From the NCBI GenBank assembly GCA_024138025.1, contig JAMXBD010000168.1:868001-932000 (forward strand): a stretch of 64,000 nt of DNA, in the 5' to 3' direction. The stretch is from Combretum micranthum (lineage: Eukaryota > Streptophyta > Magnoliopsida > Myrtales > Combretaceae). This document shows positions 1 to 10,719 of this stretch, piece after piece. Both the position numbers and the translations under genes were made by a program. The notes below the pieces were generated by a model. It worked only from the letters and a program-made list of their open reading frames with translations. It did not search any database and was not told where the DNA came from. How positions within the stretch are numbered: the first letter of the stretch is position 1; each line of letters starts with the position of its first letter.

Positions 1-1107
1 ATCCCATTAAGTCTTTTGGTATTTTGTACAATAAACCTATACAAATAGTAAACATAAATTAAGAGATATTGGGGTGGTCTTGCCATGAGTATTCCAATAT
101 TCAAGTTAGTAGAGACTCCAAAGAATAGAGTATATTGGATCAACGAAGAAAGATAGACGTATCAAAGAGTAGAATTGTCTTAATTACTTAGATTAAAGGT
201 TTAGTCCATAAGAAATAGGATTGCACGTGGTGAAAGGCAATGATCTAAAGAGGTTTGGAAAGTTAGAGAGGTGAATTTGAGTTTTGTCTTGTACACAAAA
301 GTAGTCTTAGGAAGGATACATCATTCTATCCTTCCAACTTATGCAAGGTAGTGGGTTACATGTATTGCAAGTAGAAGGGTAGTGGAGGGCGACCTCTAGC
401 ATGGTACCATCTATTATAATAGGTCATTTCATCGTATAGTGAGAGAATTATTATTAGTCGATCTTGGGTTGGGAAATTCAATAGAAGAAACACAACCAAT
501 AATAAGTATTAGACATTTTGAGGCATTAAATTTTTAAATTTAAGGATAGAGTGCAAAGTATAATCCCGTACCTAATTTAGAACTTGCTCAAAAACTAAAC
601 CTTGTTTATTATGGTTTTCAAGATCTAAAATACCCTAAATTTGTCAATATGTTTAATATATCAGACCTAACTTGCACATTATGTCTAACACATATATTTG
701 ACAAATATAATGAAATTTCAATTATATTGGCTTCACTTATAGTTCAATATTTAATGCCAACACTAAGGTTCTAATATAGGTATCACAGTTTCACAAAAAG
801 TTATATTTGACTTTTTTGGATTAGTAACAAAACTTAAGAGTCAAAGTCCATGATTTGGATCGACTTGGCAAATATGATATGATGAATTTAGAATAAATTT
901 ACTCTAAAAACACAAATAAGCTAAAGACAAGGAGAAAGTCATTTTTGTTTAAGGAGAGTAATGTTGATGCTCTAGGATTCCGTACTTATCACTTGTGTAT
1001 TTGACCTCTAAAGACTGCTTATTCCCCTCTCTACATAAATTTAAGTAAGACATCAATATCTATTTTTGTAATTAGAAAAAACAAATCTTAAATCTAATTT
1101 TTTGGTA
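1..1107. other. AT-rich spacer, nothing recognised
   Basis: I see no open frame of useful length, RNA gene or terminal repeat structure here. The stretch around 60-450 is slightly less AT-rich than its surroundings but translates to nothing I recognise. It could be very old transposon debris. Confidence 0.5.
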
Positions 1108-1116
1108 TAATATTTT

Positions 1117-1392
1117 GGGATAATGTTAAAAATGATACATGAATTTTTGTAAAAAGTTCTATCAAGCACCTGCAGCAAGTTTTTACGTACATTTTTTCCA
1201 CCTGAAGTTTGATTTTGAATAATTTAGTACATAAAGTAAATTTTCACGTTCATTTTTTCTACTTGAAAAGAATCTAATTAGATAGGAAAAATGTATTAAA
1301 AAAACTTGTTTTAAGTACCAAATTATTCAAAACCAAACTTTAGATACATAACTAAACTTTTTACGAAAGTTTAAGTACCTTTTTGACATCCC
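1117..1392. mobile_element. Long-TIR MITE, Mutator-type by target duplication
   Basis: The 276-bp unit begins GGGATAATGTTAAAAA and ends with the inverse of GGGATGTCAAAAA. The similarity continues inward, so that 'TTTTGAATAATTT' near 1212 is answered by 'AAATTATTCAAAA' near 1320. The two arms therefore cover most of the element. It is flanked by a perfect 9-bp direct repeat, TAATATTTT (1108-1116 and 1393-1401); the base after each copy is also G. A 9-bp duplication is the hallmark of Mutator-like elements. There is no coding capacity, so it would depend on a transposase encoded elsewhere. Confidence 0.75.
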
Positions 1393-1402
1393 TAATATTT
1401 TG

Positions 1403-2377
1403 CTTTTTTAATTATTATTAAAAAAGAATTTAATAAATATGCATAAATTAATTCGATTGGTAAGTAAAAAATTCCACAACCATAATAAGTGAGGAATCTT
1501 AAAGAAATTAGACTTAAACGATTAGGTTTAAGGTTTGTTCTAAATGATTGATAAAACATGAAAGGTCTAGAGAAAAAACTCTTAAAGGGTTTTCATGAAT
1601 AATAATAGTCATTTAAAATTATTTTCATAATAACAAGACCTATTTATGCTTAACCCTAAAAACGCTTGGGATATTAATGTAACAAAAAAGAAATAGGATT
1701 CTAAATATTAATAAAATAAAATATTGAGTAACACCTAGGCCTACATGTCTATAACAAGTTAATTTGGCTCAAATTATGTAACTTGTACATTGCATATCTT
1801 TTGCATAATGGTGTATGTAAATAATAAAATCCATGCAAATAATAAAATGATAAAATTATGAAAAGACTCATGTGAAGAAGCCTCCCATGTAGCTATTAAA
1901 ATTCTTTCTATGCAGTATATGAACAACCTTCGGAAACTCTTGTAACATCAACACTCTTTATCAAGCCATAGTAAATTATTGAATAATTACACTAGAAATT
2001 TGGTCCCTATTATTATCTCTTTTTTTAAATCATTCCTTTGAGTGTCATCTCCCCGCCATTCCTTCAAAGCCACTGAAGCAAGAGAATTATGTAGTAAACC
2101 CGTACCAACATCAAAAGAATCCCCACATCTATACATGGTTTGTCATTATCATATAATATAAATGGTTTTGTAGTTTCATTAAATTTATTATTGAACTTAA
2201 AACTTGAATATACATGATTTAAGACATTATAACCAAAAGGAAAGGGGGGAAAAAACACGAGCTGAATAGGAAATCCAAAGCTTATGGATTTATTTAAGGA
2301 AAAGTAAGTTTTTGGTCTTTAATATTTGATTTTTTTATTTCAATCATCAACCTTTTTTTTTCTTTTCTTTATTTGAG
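1403..2377. other. AT-rich spacer, nothing recognised
   Basis: No coding sequence or repeat termini were recognised. The short minus-strand open frame at 2064-2258 has no recognisable composition or motif and is treated as chance. Confidence 0.5.
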
Positions 2378-2578
2378 TCCTCAATGTATTATACAAGCAA
2401 ATACATTTAGTATGATTATTTTGAGTCCTCAATATTCTTAAACTTCTATAAAAATAGAACTTTCGCAAAATCTACTAAGTTTAAAAGTGCGCACATATCA
2501 AATTCAAAATTGTTCTTAATAATTAATTTTAACAAAATAATCATATTAAATGTATTTGCTTGCATAATACATTAAAAA
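2378..2578. repeat. Inverted repeat with about 45-bp arms
   Basis: Arm one (2378-2422) and arm two (2534-2578) are reverse complements with a few mismatches. The core AAGCAAATACATTTA in arm one pairs with TAAATGTATTTGCTT in arm two. They are separated by about 110 bp of AT-rich sequence. This may be the middle of a degraded MITE; I could not find outer termini or a target duplication. Confidence 0.6.
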
Positions 2579-2680
2579 ATAATGTTAAATGTATTTAATA
2601 ATATATAAATTAATATAGATACCCAGAAAAGAAAACAAAAAAGATAACTGGCTGGAAAAATTGTGTCTACCTTAGCATAT

Positions 2681-4437
2681 TGCTTGGTGTTGTTATTTAT
2701 ATTAGGTTTGTTTGAGCCCTGTATGCTTGTAAAAACCTATTTTAAAAGAACAGCTAGAAGTGGAAGCTTTAGAAATTTATAAAACTAATTGGTTTTGTCC
2801 AACTTCAATTAGCAATCATCAATAATAAGGCAAGCGTACCCTTCGAAGTAGTATAGAAAGAACTAGGTCGAACCCTAAGGAAAATCAATGGCATCTATCA
2901 CACTCACATTTCATTCATTATATAGCCAAAAAAAAAAATTCAGCAAATCATAATGAAAGCAGAAGTTATGCTAATATTAATAATATTCACAAATGTTCTT
3001 TAGGCAAAACTAGGGATCAGTTTGCAACAATGCAAGATGACAGCTCGGGATTTGCTTCACTAACTCCTTATCATGTGATTTCTTAAGACAAAACTTAGAG
3101 AGAGAGTTGTTTGCTGGAATATTTGCACCGCCGGATTCACTGAGGCAAACTAAAGCCTCTTTCAAGATTAATAGTTCTAGATTTAAACTAGATTGTCGGA
3201 ATCTCTTCTCAAGCTATCATTGGCCTCGATCCGCATAAAGTTTAAGAATCATTTCTTTTTAAAAGCAACTCAATGAATTTTAAAACAAGTGATAGAAAGT
3301 CTTCACCCACCCTCTCTCGAGATATTTAGGATCGACTCCATTAGTAGCCACAGATCTATTCAAAAGAATGATCTCTCAGCCTATTTAGTTAAAATCAAAC
3401 ATGAATCTAACTCATGCACCTCACAATTAGACCCACGAAATTAAAATCAAGCTACTAATTACAAATACCCAGTCAATATTGAATTGAAAGTGCATTTGAA
3501 AGCACATGAATCAGGATTTTGATTCACAAACCCTAACCTGTAAGAGATTATTTCTTCATGGATTTAGAAATTATGAACATGATCTGAAGAAATGATATGA
3601 AATTAATTGAAGAATATTATTATTCAACGCAGGGTCTTATAGAAATTACAAACAATGGGTTAAAAATAACTTTACCCAGAATCCTTCGAGATTTTCTAAA
3701 GTTAGAAGAAATAGACTTCTTTCACTTCAAAAATTCTCTCACTACACTATGTTCATACTATTCTATTGTATGCACACTGTACTGTGCTTATTACAACGCT
3801 ATGCACACCTATTTATAGGTCGATGGCACAAAAATCATGAAGATTTAATTGCTGATGTGGCATATTCTTTCTAACAGAATACAAATTCTTTATGTACACA
3901 TGCATCTGTATTGAGTGCTCAAACAATCACTCATTGAGGGGGTAAGTTGAGTGCTCAAGTGCTGCATTAAAAGTAGGGCTCTACTTTAGCCAGTAAAATA
4001 CTGTCGTTTTTATTCATTCTTCCATCGATGGCTAAATTAAGTGCTTCGAGAGCTTGACGTTTTGTTGATTTGAGGCATGACATAAGTCAAACGAAGGTCT
4101 GTACTTCGCTTCAACAACTATCGTTGGTCATATTTAAGGCTCAACATTGAGACACGATAGAAGCTTTCTTCAAGTTTGGCGCAACATACCGCTTGTTTTG
4201 CCTTACATTTTGGCCTTGTTCAGTATTGTTCAAGATACAACGGTTCTGTTCTTCACTTTTACTATTGTTTTTGCTCCAAATCTGATTAAAAACACTTTAA
4301 TTCTTCTTCTTTTGATTCAAGGAGCTAAAAAACAAGAATTTAACATTAAAAAAACCAAATTCATATGAATTTAGTTAAAAACTTATCAAAATAAGCCTGA
4401 ATTCCTATGAAAAGAATAGAGTAAAATTAACTTATCA
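2681..4437 (-). repeat. 3' LTR of element A
   Basis: This 1757-bp LTR matches 17769-19566 along its full length, with scattered substitutions and small indels. In element orientation it starts TGATAAG at 4437 and ends AAGCA at 2681. A TATA box, CTATAAATAGG on the minus strand, lies at about 3809-3820. The other LTR keeps the same box at about 18895-18905, so this is likely the original promoter. The two short plus-strand open frames inside it (3597-3818 and 4147-4368) are antisense to the element and look like chance. Confidence 0.9.
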
Positions 4438-4480
4438 AATTTCCCATATTTAAACCTTTACTTGTCCTCAAGCAAACATC
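4438..4480 (-). other. Polypurine tract of element A
   Basis: On the minus strand this reads TTTGCTTGAGGACAAG followed by AAAGGTTTAAATATGGGAAATT, and then the LTR begins. It matches the standard Athila-type layout, in which GAGGACAAGCAAAG precedes a purine run directly before the 3' LTR. The usual G-run has decayed to GGG. Confidence 0.75.
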
Positions 4481-4485
4481 ATTTC

Positions 4486-5940
4486 TGATAAATGCTATAA
4501 CACTCTTATTTCTTAGATGATTTTTGACTTAATCAGTTGATATTCTAAGCAAAAATCATCTAGAAATGGCTCTTAGTTGTTTAATTTGTTAATTTCAGGA
4601 ATTATTGATCTCCTCATGAAGAAACAAGACAAACGCAACAAGAATGAAGCTAAACAGTGTTGCTTGGAAGAAATTAGAAGGCAACAACCCTCCAAACACC
4701 CTGTTTTGGAGGCTGTTTTGGACTAAGATCATCACCAACAGGTGCAACAGCCCTCCAAACACCTTGTTTTAGAGGCTGTATTGGACCAGAATGACTCACA
4801 CGGGACAGTTGGCCCTACAACCCATGATACAGGGCTGTTTTGAAGGGTGTTTTAGCCCAGAACACCAAATCAACAAGCAAAACAAGCGCAATTACATGGC
4901 GTTTTGGACCCCGTTTGAACTAGCATTTATTTTTCCTGCTTTGAGATTTTGGGAGATCCTATATATACTAGGAGAGAGAAAAGAGGGGGGATTTTATTCT
5001 TTTTACGATATACATTCCATATCATTTTTCCTTAGTTTTGAGAGAGGTTTGGTTGGGAGCAAATCAAGAAGAACAACAATTCAAGGTTGAAGCCGGATTG
5101 TAGATCCAATTCCACAATTGAGCTTCATTCTTAAGCATTGTACTCATGAATTCAATTCTTTCTTTTGATTTTCATTTTTCACCCGATATTTCTATGGAAG
5201 AGTAGATCGTACATCTAGATCTTGTTCGGATTCTATTTTTCATCATGTGTTGAGGATCTGATTTTCAATGAATCCAATTGATTTTCTTATTTTCAAATTG
5301 CATGTTCTTAATTGTTTTCTTAGATTTGTATATCCGAAATGCAAGTTTATGTCTGATTTTCATTTTAGTTGATTAAGAAATAGCTTTCATGAATAGATCT
5401 ATGCAATTTGATGAGATTCGATTATGATCCTAGAGATAGGTTACAAGATCTTCTGTGAATACCCTATTTTCATGAGTTCCTGTGCTTCATGCAATCTTAG
5501 CTTGTTTTTAATTAAGAAGAGATTCTAATTAATCGATCTAAGATTAGATAAATTGATGAATTTGAGAGAATCATTAGTTTGATCAAGAAATTCAACGGTG
5601 TAAGAATTCTTCTTGGATAAATTTAGTGTTATATGATTCACATGATGAAATTAGATGAAGAATAAGATCTAAGTCGTTTTTGTTATTGATTGTTATCCTT
5701 GCTTGCTGTTTATTGTGGTTTTGCTTGTTATTGTTTTTCCTCTAGTTTAGTAAAATCTGTTAGTTAATAGTCTTGTTGAATAATCTCTTTTGGATTACTA
5801 AATAGTAGAAAAAAACTCACTATTAGTACTTATTCCTTCTTCGTAAATGACCCCGATCTGAACATTATACTACAATTCGATAGGTTCGCTGCCTATTGTC
5901 CTTTGTAGTAATTTTGAGAAAGGGTTTTATAAATTTAAAC
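4486..5940 (+). repeat. Inverted, nearly complete LTR of the element B family
   Basis: It starts TGATAAATGCTATAAC and runs on the plus strand to ...ATAAATTTAAAC. Its last 300 bp (about 5640-5940) are the reverse complement of element B's 5' LTR remnant (13240-13541). Its overall layout also matches solo LTR G at 38534-40014, for example 'TTTGTATATCCG' followed by 'ATGCAAG'. It is therefore an LTR lying opposite to element B's reading direction. It lacks only the final 35 bp or so of the LTR (the TACAATCGACTTGAG end). The 99-aa frame at 4791-5090 lies inside it and is not a recognisable protein. Confidence 0.85.
4957..4970 (+). promoter_or_regulatory. LTR TATA box
   Basis: CCTATATATACTAGG is followed by a purine-rich stretch in the inverted LTR. 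Solo LTR G has TTATAAAAAGG at the corresponding place (about 39070-39080). This supports a real core promoter with transcription starting near 4990. Confidence 0.55.
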
Positions 5941-6033
5941 AACTAAGAGCCATTTCTAGATGATTTTTGCTTAACATATCGACTAATTGAGTCAAAAATC
6001 ATCTAAGAAATAAGAGCGTTATAGCATTTATCA
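5935..6033 (-). repeat. Start (U3 end) of element B 3' LTR
   Basis: This 99-bp segment is the reverse complement of 4486-4585, with about six differences. Read on the minus strand from 6033 it begins TGATAAATGCTATAAC, immediately after the polypurine tract, exactly where the 3' LTR should begin. After GTTTAA it switches to the end of an LTR running the other way. The bases TTAAAC at the switch occur at both original positions. Confidence 0.85.
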
Positions 6034-6074
6034 AATTTCCCCCACACTTAATTCTTTGCTTATCCTCAAGCAAA
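6034..6074 (-). other. Polypurine tract of element B
   Basis: On the minus strand this reads TTTGCTTGAGGATAAGC, then AAAGAATTAAGTGTGGGGGA, then AATT and the LTR start. It is the best-preserved Athila-type polypurine tract in the window. A purine-rich A/G stretch continues on the plus strand from 6075 to about 6098. Confidence 0.85.
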
Positions 6075-7696
6075 AAAAAAAAAAAAGAAAAAGAAAAAAC
6101 AATCGATTCATTTAAACAATTGAAGAAATTAATCATCAAATGGACTTATCATTAATCAAGATTGGTAAAACAAAGTATATCTAGCTAAGAACAACAATAT
6201 TACTTAACTCATTCTTTCTCATTCATCAAAATCCCTCTATCTTTTGAAATGATCCTTACCCTACCATGGAAAAATTTTCTCAAAAATACTTTAGCTAACC
6301 TTTTAAAATTAATCAAGGTAACACAAGTTTTACACCTACCATTTAATAACATCTTTCAAAGCTAAAATTAAATCTAAGGTCAAACAGAGTAAAAAGAGAC
6401 TTGATCCATTCAACTATTCATTTGAGAGTATACAATTTCACCAAGAATCTCTCCAAGCACAAAAGTCTAAAAAGAAAGCATATTGCATCAAATTTCCCTC
6501 TAGTTTTCTCTCCTTTTTTTTTTAACATGATTTATTTACTTGGCCTTCAGAGGGACGGATTTTTGCCCACATCTTATCATTATCCTCTGGACGAGTTTTT
6601 GCCTGCTTCTTTTCACCCTTATTTTGCCTTTCTATCCTTCTTGTTATAGTGAGATCATTGAGTTGGCACATCTCGGGCTCGTCACCCATGTGGCCAGGTT
6701 TTAAAAGGACCACAACGGACTCTTACTCACTCTAGCATTCGAATTTTTTATACTCTTAACTCACTTATCTAAGTTAATGGAGTAAAGTCTATTATTATTA
6801 TTACTACTACTTCTTTAAATTTATATATATATATATATATATTTCATAAGGATACTCAGGATAGAATTCCAAGTGAAAATTTTCACATGCTTTTTCACTA
6901 AAGATTTGAGGGCTCTCAAAATTTTTTATAAAAGAATATCATCCTAATGAATTTAGAAATTAAATCCCTTAATGTTTTACGAAGGATCCAAGTCTAATTC
7001 TAACTTTAAATTCCACTATTAAAGAGCAGGTAAACTTGTTTCACTTCGATTCTTTCTTATAACCTTGACTAAGTATGAATGATTCAAATTAAGTAAGGTG
7101 GGAATGCAAAGTGATTTCATAGAGAAATTTCAGTCATTGAGAACTGAAGTTCTTATTCTACATAAATTAGGGTTTCAAAGTCCGATTTGCAAGCAAAGAG
7201 TTAGGGAAAATTTGAACAATTTCATCATTTTCAATGCATTAAAGATCATCAAGCATTGTAACACCCTTAATCTTCTTCCTTTATTTTGTTTTGTTTGATG
7301 CTCATGTGACTGCTTTCTCCTCCCCCACACTTAAGTGAGGCAGTGTCGTCACTAGCCAAATTAAAGTTCAATGAAAGCAAGGAATTAATGAATTGAAATT
7401 CAATTAAGAAGGAGGAGAACGTACCGCCTTAAAGGTTAAATTGGCAGCACGAACAAGTCAAAGATCCAGTTAAGGGTGCCCTGTATCATGATTCTTACAA
7501 AGATAAAAGAAAAACAAGAAGAAACAAAGACAACAAAGGTTAGAAAGAAAAGTTAGAGTCAGAGTAAGAAGAAGCAGTTAAGTATAGACTGAAAGGTCTC
7601 TCTCTCTCTCTTGCATAATAAGACATCAAAATAGAAAAGAAACCAAGGCCAAGAAAAGATATTATCAGCCAAAAAGATAACAAAAAAGCACAAGAA
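6075..7696 (-). other. Element B 3' untranslated region
   Basis: No coding sequence is seen. The part around 6536-6625 ('AGAGGGACGGATTTTTGCCC' and 'CCTCTGGACGAGTTTTTGCC') is matched in the same orientation at about 13910-13990 in element A. The two elements therefore share this 3' region. It contains an AT dinucleotide run at about 6821-6841, a CT run near 7601-7612 and an internal polypurine-like block at 7315-7350. The 82-aa frame at 6401-6649 is antisense to the element and unconvincing. Confidence 0.7.
7315..7350 (-). other. Internal polypurine-like block in element B
   Basis: On the minus strand this reads CACTGCCTCACTTAAGTG followed by TGGGGGAGGAG. It resembles the polypurine tract next to the LTR (AAGTGTGGGGGA), and element A has a counterpart at 14578-14620. 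Many Athila-like elements carry such a second block between the last ORF and the LTR. Whether it primes plus-strand synthesis is unknown. Confidence 0.6.
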
Positions 7697-8990
7697 TCAA
7701 TCATCAAGTCCTACACTCCATGGCACATTGGTGGAGTCCATATTTACCATAGGGGTACCAGTTCCGGCATCATCAAATTCAAAACCATGTTCAATAATCT
7801 CTGTGCTCCCTTCTCCTTCTTCTTCCCTTCTGTCATATACAGAGGTATCAATCTGCCTATCAAAGTCATCCAAATCATCATCAGTAGCTGCATCAACTCC
7901 AGATGCCCCAAGATCATGGATAAGAGAAGATCTCTCTATTTCATCATGTTCATCACTACTAGATGAGTTGATACAGTCAGGTAATGTAACTTTGAGCTTT
8001 TCAGCTATCGCCTTAAAGCTTGAAACCATGAATTGTTTGAGTCCTTTCTGCCTTCTTAAGATTTTATCTTGTTGCTTCTTTAATGACTTCATTTCCACAG
8101 TCAACTGTTGGAGAGATGAAACTGAAGTATTATCTTCATAGCTAGTGAATTGAGTTGGATCTCTTCAAAAGTGGAGACTTTGGGAATGCCCCATTGAACC
8201 ATAGTACGACCAATCATGGAAAATGAGATACAAGCAAAATCACCTGGTTCCTCAGATGAAAAAATACCCACGTTCTTTAATATTCTGGTGATGAAAGCTC
8301 CACAAAAGACACCGTGATTAAATATTTTAGTTGGTGGCGAATAGCAAAAGCAAGTTAAATTGCCACATTGACTCTAGTACCAGTCATCATGCTATACATG
8401 GCAAACAAATCTTGTTGCCTCATCATACTAGTGTTGTGGATTCTACCATTCAGAGAATGGACAAGTAGCCAATGAAGTATGCGTGCACTAGTCTTCTTAA
8501 GGTGAGTTCCTCGTGATGCAGATGAATTATAGGGTCCCTTAGAAGAAATGGAATGCCAAAAATCATTTAGAACAGTTGGCTGACCCCATGTATTTTGAAA
8601 GATGTTGAAAATCATCATCTTACATCTGCTTATCAGTATAGAGACTTGTATAGGCACAAAACTATAGCATAGGAATGTGATAATATTTTCCAAAAGCTGA
8701 AAAGGAAACCTCATTGTGGAGCCCATTAACTGGATAAAGGAAAGCGATTTTAAAAGACGAAAGGACTTCCAAAGTAACTCCTTTATAAGTCTTCTCTTTG
8801 ATACTGAACAATTGCTCCTATGCGGGATCAGCAAAGTATTTTTGAAAGTCTGAGGCTAGTCCATATGTTCTCATGACAAGGCAATTGAAAATGACATTGG
8901 GTTTGAAAATTTTTGTGGTGACCATCTCATTAAATTTGTGTCTATGTTCCTTAGTTAAGTTCGGTGGTGGCCTTGGAGTACTACTAGATC
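7697..8990 (-). pseudogene. Decayed distal ORF of element B (putative plant transposon protein type)
   Basis: Reading right to left, recognisable stretches run from a 'SNPMSFSI...' segment near 8900 through RILHWLLVHSLNGRIHNT and 'MMRQQDLFAMYSMMTG' (about 8480-8385). They resemble the 'putative plant transposon protein' domain found downstream of pol in Athila-like elements. The open 135-residue C-terminal piece (8104-7697) starts with a lysine/glutamine-rich, probably coiled-coil stretch (MKSLKKQQDKILRRQKGL). It ends in a very acidic tail with many Asp and Glu. Several frame changes and stops separate these pieces, so no full protein can be made. The function of this family is unknown. Its position between polyprotein and 3' LTR has led to comparison with env genes, but I see no signal peptide or membrane segment. 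The family call is from memory of typical sequences, not a search. Confidence 0.6.
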
Positions 8991-10719
8991 GACACTTGAA
9001 AACTTGGGGCGTTTCTGTTTAGCAACTGTTTTCTAACCTATATGTGAAATAATACAAATAATCTATGAGTTTATCATAGAAAAACTTGGTTAAGAAAATT
9101 CTAAAAGACATTCAATCATGATGAAGTTAATGCAATAGCTCAAGAGAACTTCACAGTTCATGATGAAGACATTGTTTAGCTCAACAAGCAAATGTTGTTT
9201 TAAACAAGAATTCATGAATTTAAGTTCAAATTCAAAAATTAGGAAATGAGAGTCTAAACGACATGAGTAGCAACATTCCAAATCACGATAGTCTCCCATG
9301 ATAGCCAAACTAGTCGAATTTATCTCCTAATAAGCAGGCCATATCCAACGTATATGAAACATTGGGCAAGCAAAACATGGTTGAAGACATCCTTAAAAAA
9401 AAAAAAAAAAAAAAAAGCTATGAAAGTTTCCATTAGTGAGAAGCACAAATCTAACTAACAAGAAACCTTTCTTTCATCGTGTTTTTTTTAAACCCATTTA
9501 TAATCATCTAAGCATGAAACCCATTCGTTCTTAATACAACAATCCACATCATGATAGCCAATCAAGGTCAACAAAATAGTAAACTAAGATAAAAAAATCA
9601 TAGATACCAAGAGAGTTTTTGAGAGACCCACAATTTATGGTATTTGGAAGTAAACCCTAATTTACCCAAACAAGAATTTACAAGATGATAGCCAAATAGG
9701 AAGAAATCAAGTGATAATCAAGGATCAAGGCATCATAAATCCAAACAAGAGTAGTCCCAACCACCAAAATCGCAACACAACTCAGCAAATGAGCGATTCA
9801 TGAGATGAATCACCAACCTCGATAAGTTGTTGAAGTGAAAATGAAAAAGAGAAGAGAAGAGACATACCTTTAATGGATCCTTAAGGTAAAAGAAATGGAG
9901 AGACGATGGATTTGTTCATGAAAAGGAGAGGGTTAGAGAGAAGAGAGAAACATGGGTCTAAAAGAGAACCAATGCATGTGTGATGGATGAGTTTTAGGGC
10001 GAAAATGAGACACACCCCTGTATAAGTTGGAATTACTTACCTGCATGGACCCCTACATGGTGACAAATACCCCTGTTATAAGACCTATTGCACTTGCCAG
10101 ACTTGGCAAAATGATATCCTAGGCACAAACATGATGGAAAACGGCTTGTGGCATACCTTGTAGCATGCTGGAGTTGATTGAATGGAAGCTAGAGCGTAAA
10201 CAGTCCATGCTACACCATGTTACAACACCCGTTGTGATTGCAGATTGGGTTGCTCGTGATTCCTGTTCCAATACAGCTGATAAAACACCCCTATGATGCC
10301 ACTTGTTGCGCTCGCTAGACTCCACTGCTTGTGAATTTGGTTGTATACATGATGGAAAACGGCCTATTTGGGATCTCTTACATGATTTTTTCATCAAAAT
10401 TTTCACCAAGAGTTCTCCGATTTGTGCATTTCCAAAAAATTCGCCTGCAAATGAAATATAATTAAAAACATTACTCTTACTCTAAACTCGATTAAACTAA
10501 CAAAGAAACAGAAGAAAAAGAAAGAGTTAGAGATTAGGCATGGGTTGCCTCCCATGAAGCACTTTGTTTAATGTCGTTAGCTCGACTCAATGATGTGGTT
10601 AAGCTCAGATCAAGGGGGATCAGGTGGAAGCTTGTTAAAATCATTCCCAATATACTCATGATTGACATTGGCATTCTCATTAACTTTCTTGATCCATTTG
10701 CCATTTTGTACAGTTGAAA
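8991..10719 (-). other. Element B region between protease and distal ORF; pol missing
   Basis: An autonomous Athila-like element would have reverse transcriptase, RNase H and integrase here, about 3 kb. Instead, the end of protease (10720) is followed by GCATGGGTTGCCTCCCATGA (plus strand, about 10538-10557), a non-coding sequence commonly seen downstream of such genes. AT-rich DNA without recognisable coding follows. A poly-A run lies near 9394-9416 on the plus strand. The minus-strand frame at 10119-10409 matches no domain I know. Confidence 0.6.

Noticed and set aside
4486..6033. Interpretation as a DNA transposon with 99-bp terminal inverted repeats
   Set aside because: The right arm is directly attached to a retroelement polypurine tract and the interior is LTR sequence with a TATA box. 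A fold-back LTR explains it better, though the appearance is noted as a finding.
7728..8141. Plus-strand open frame of 137 codons, Ser-rich
   Set aside because: It is the antisense of the acidic C-terminal part of element B's distal ORF. The acidic and Ser-rich sense strand explains the open antisense frame.
8355..8834. 159-codon minus-strand frame as an independent host gene
   Set aside because: Parts of it read like the Athila distal ORF, and neighbouring frames continue the same protein. It is a frame fragment of a transposon pseudogene.
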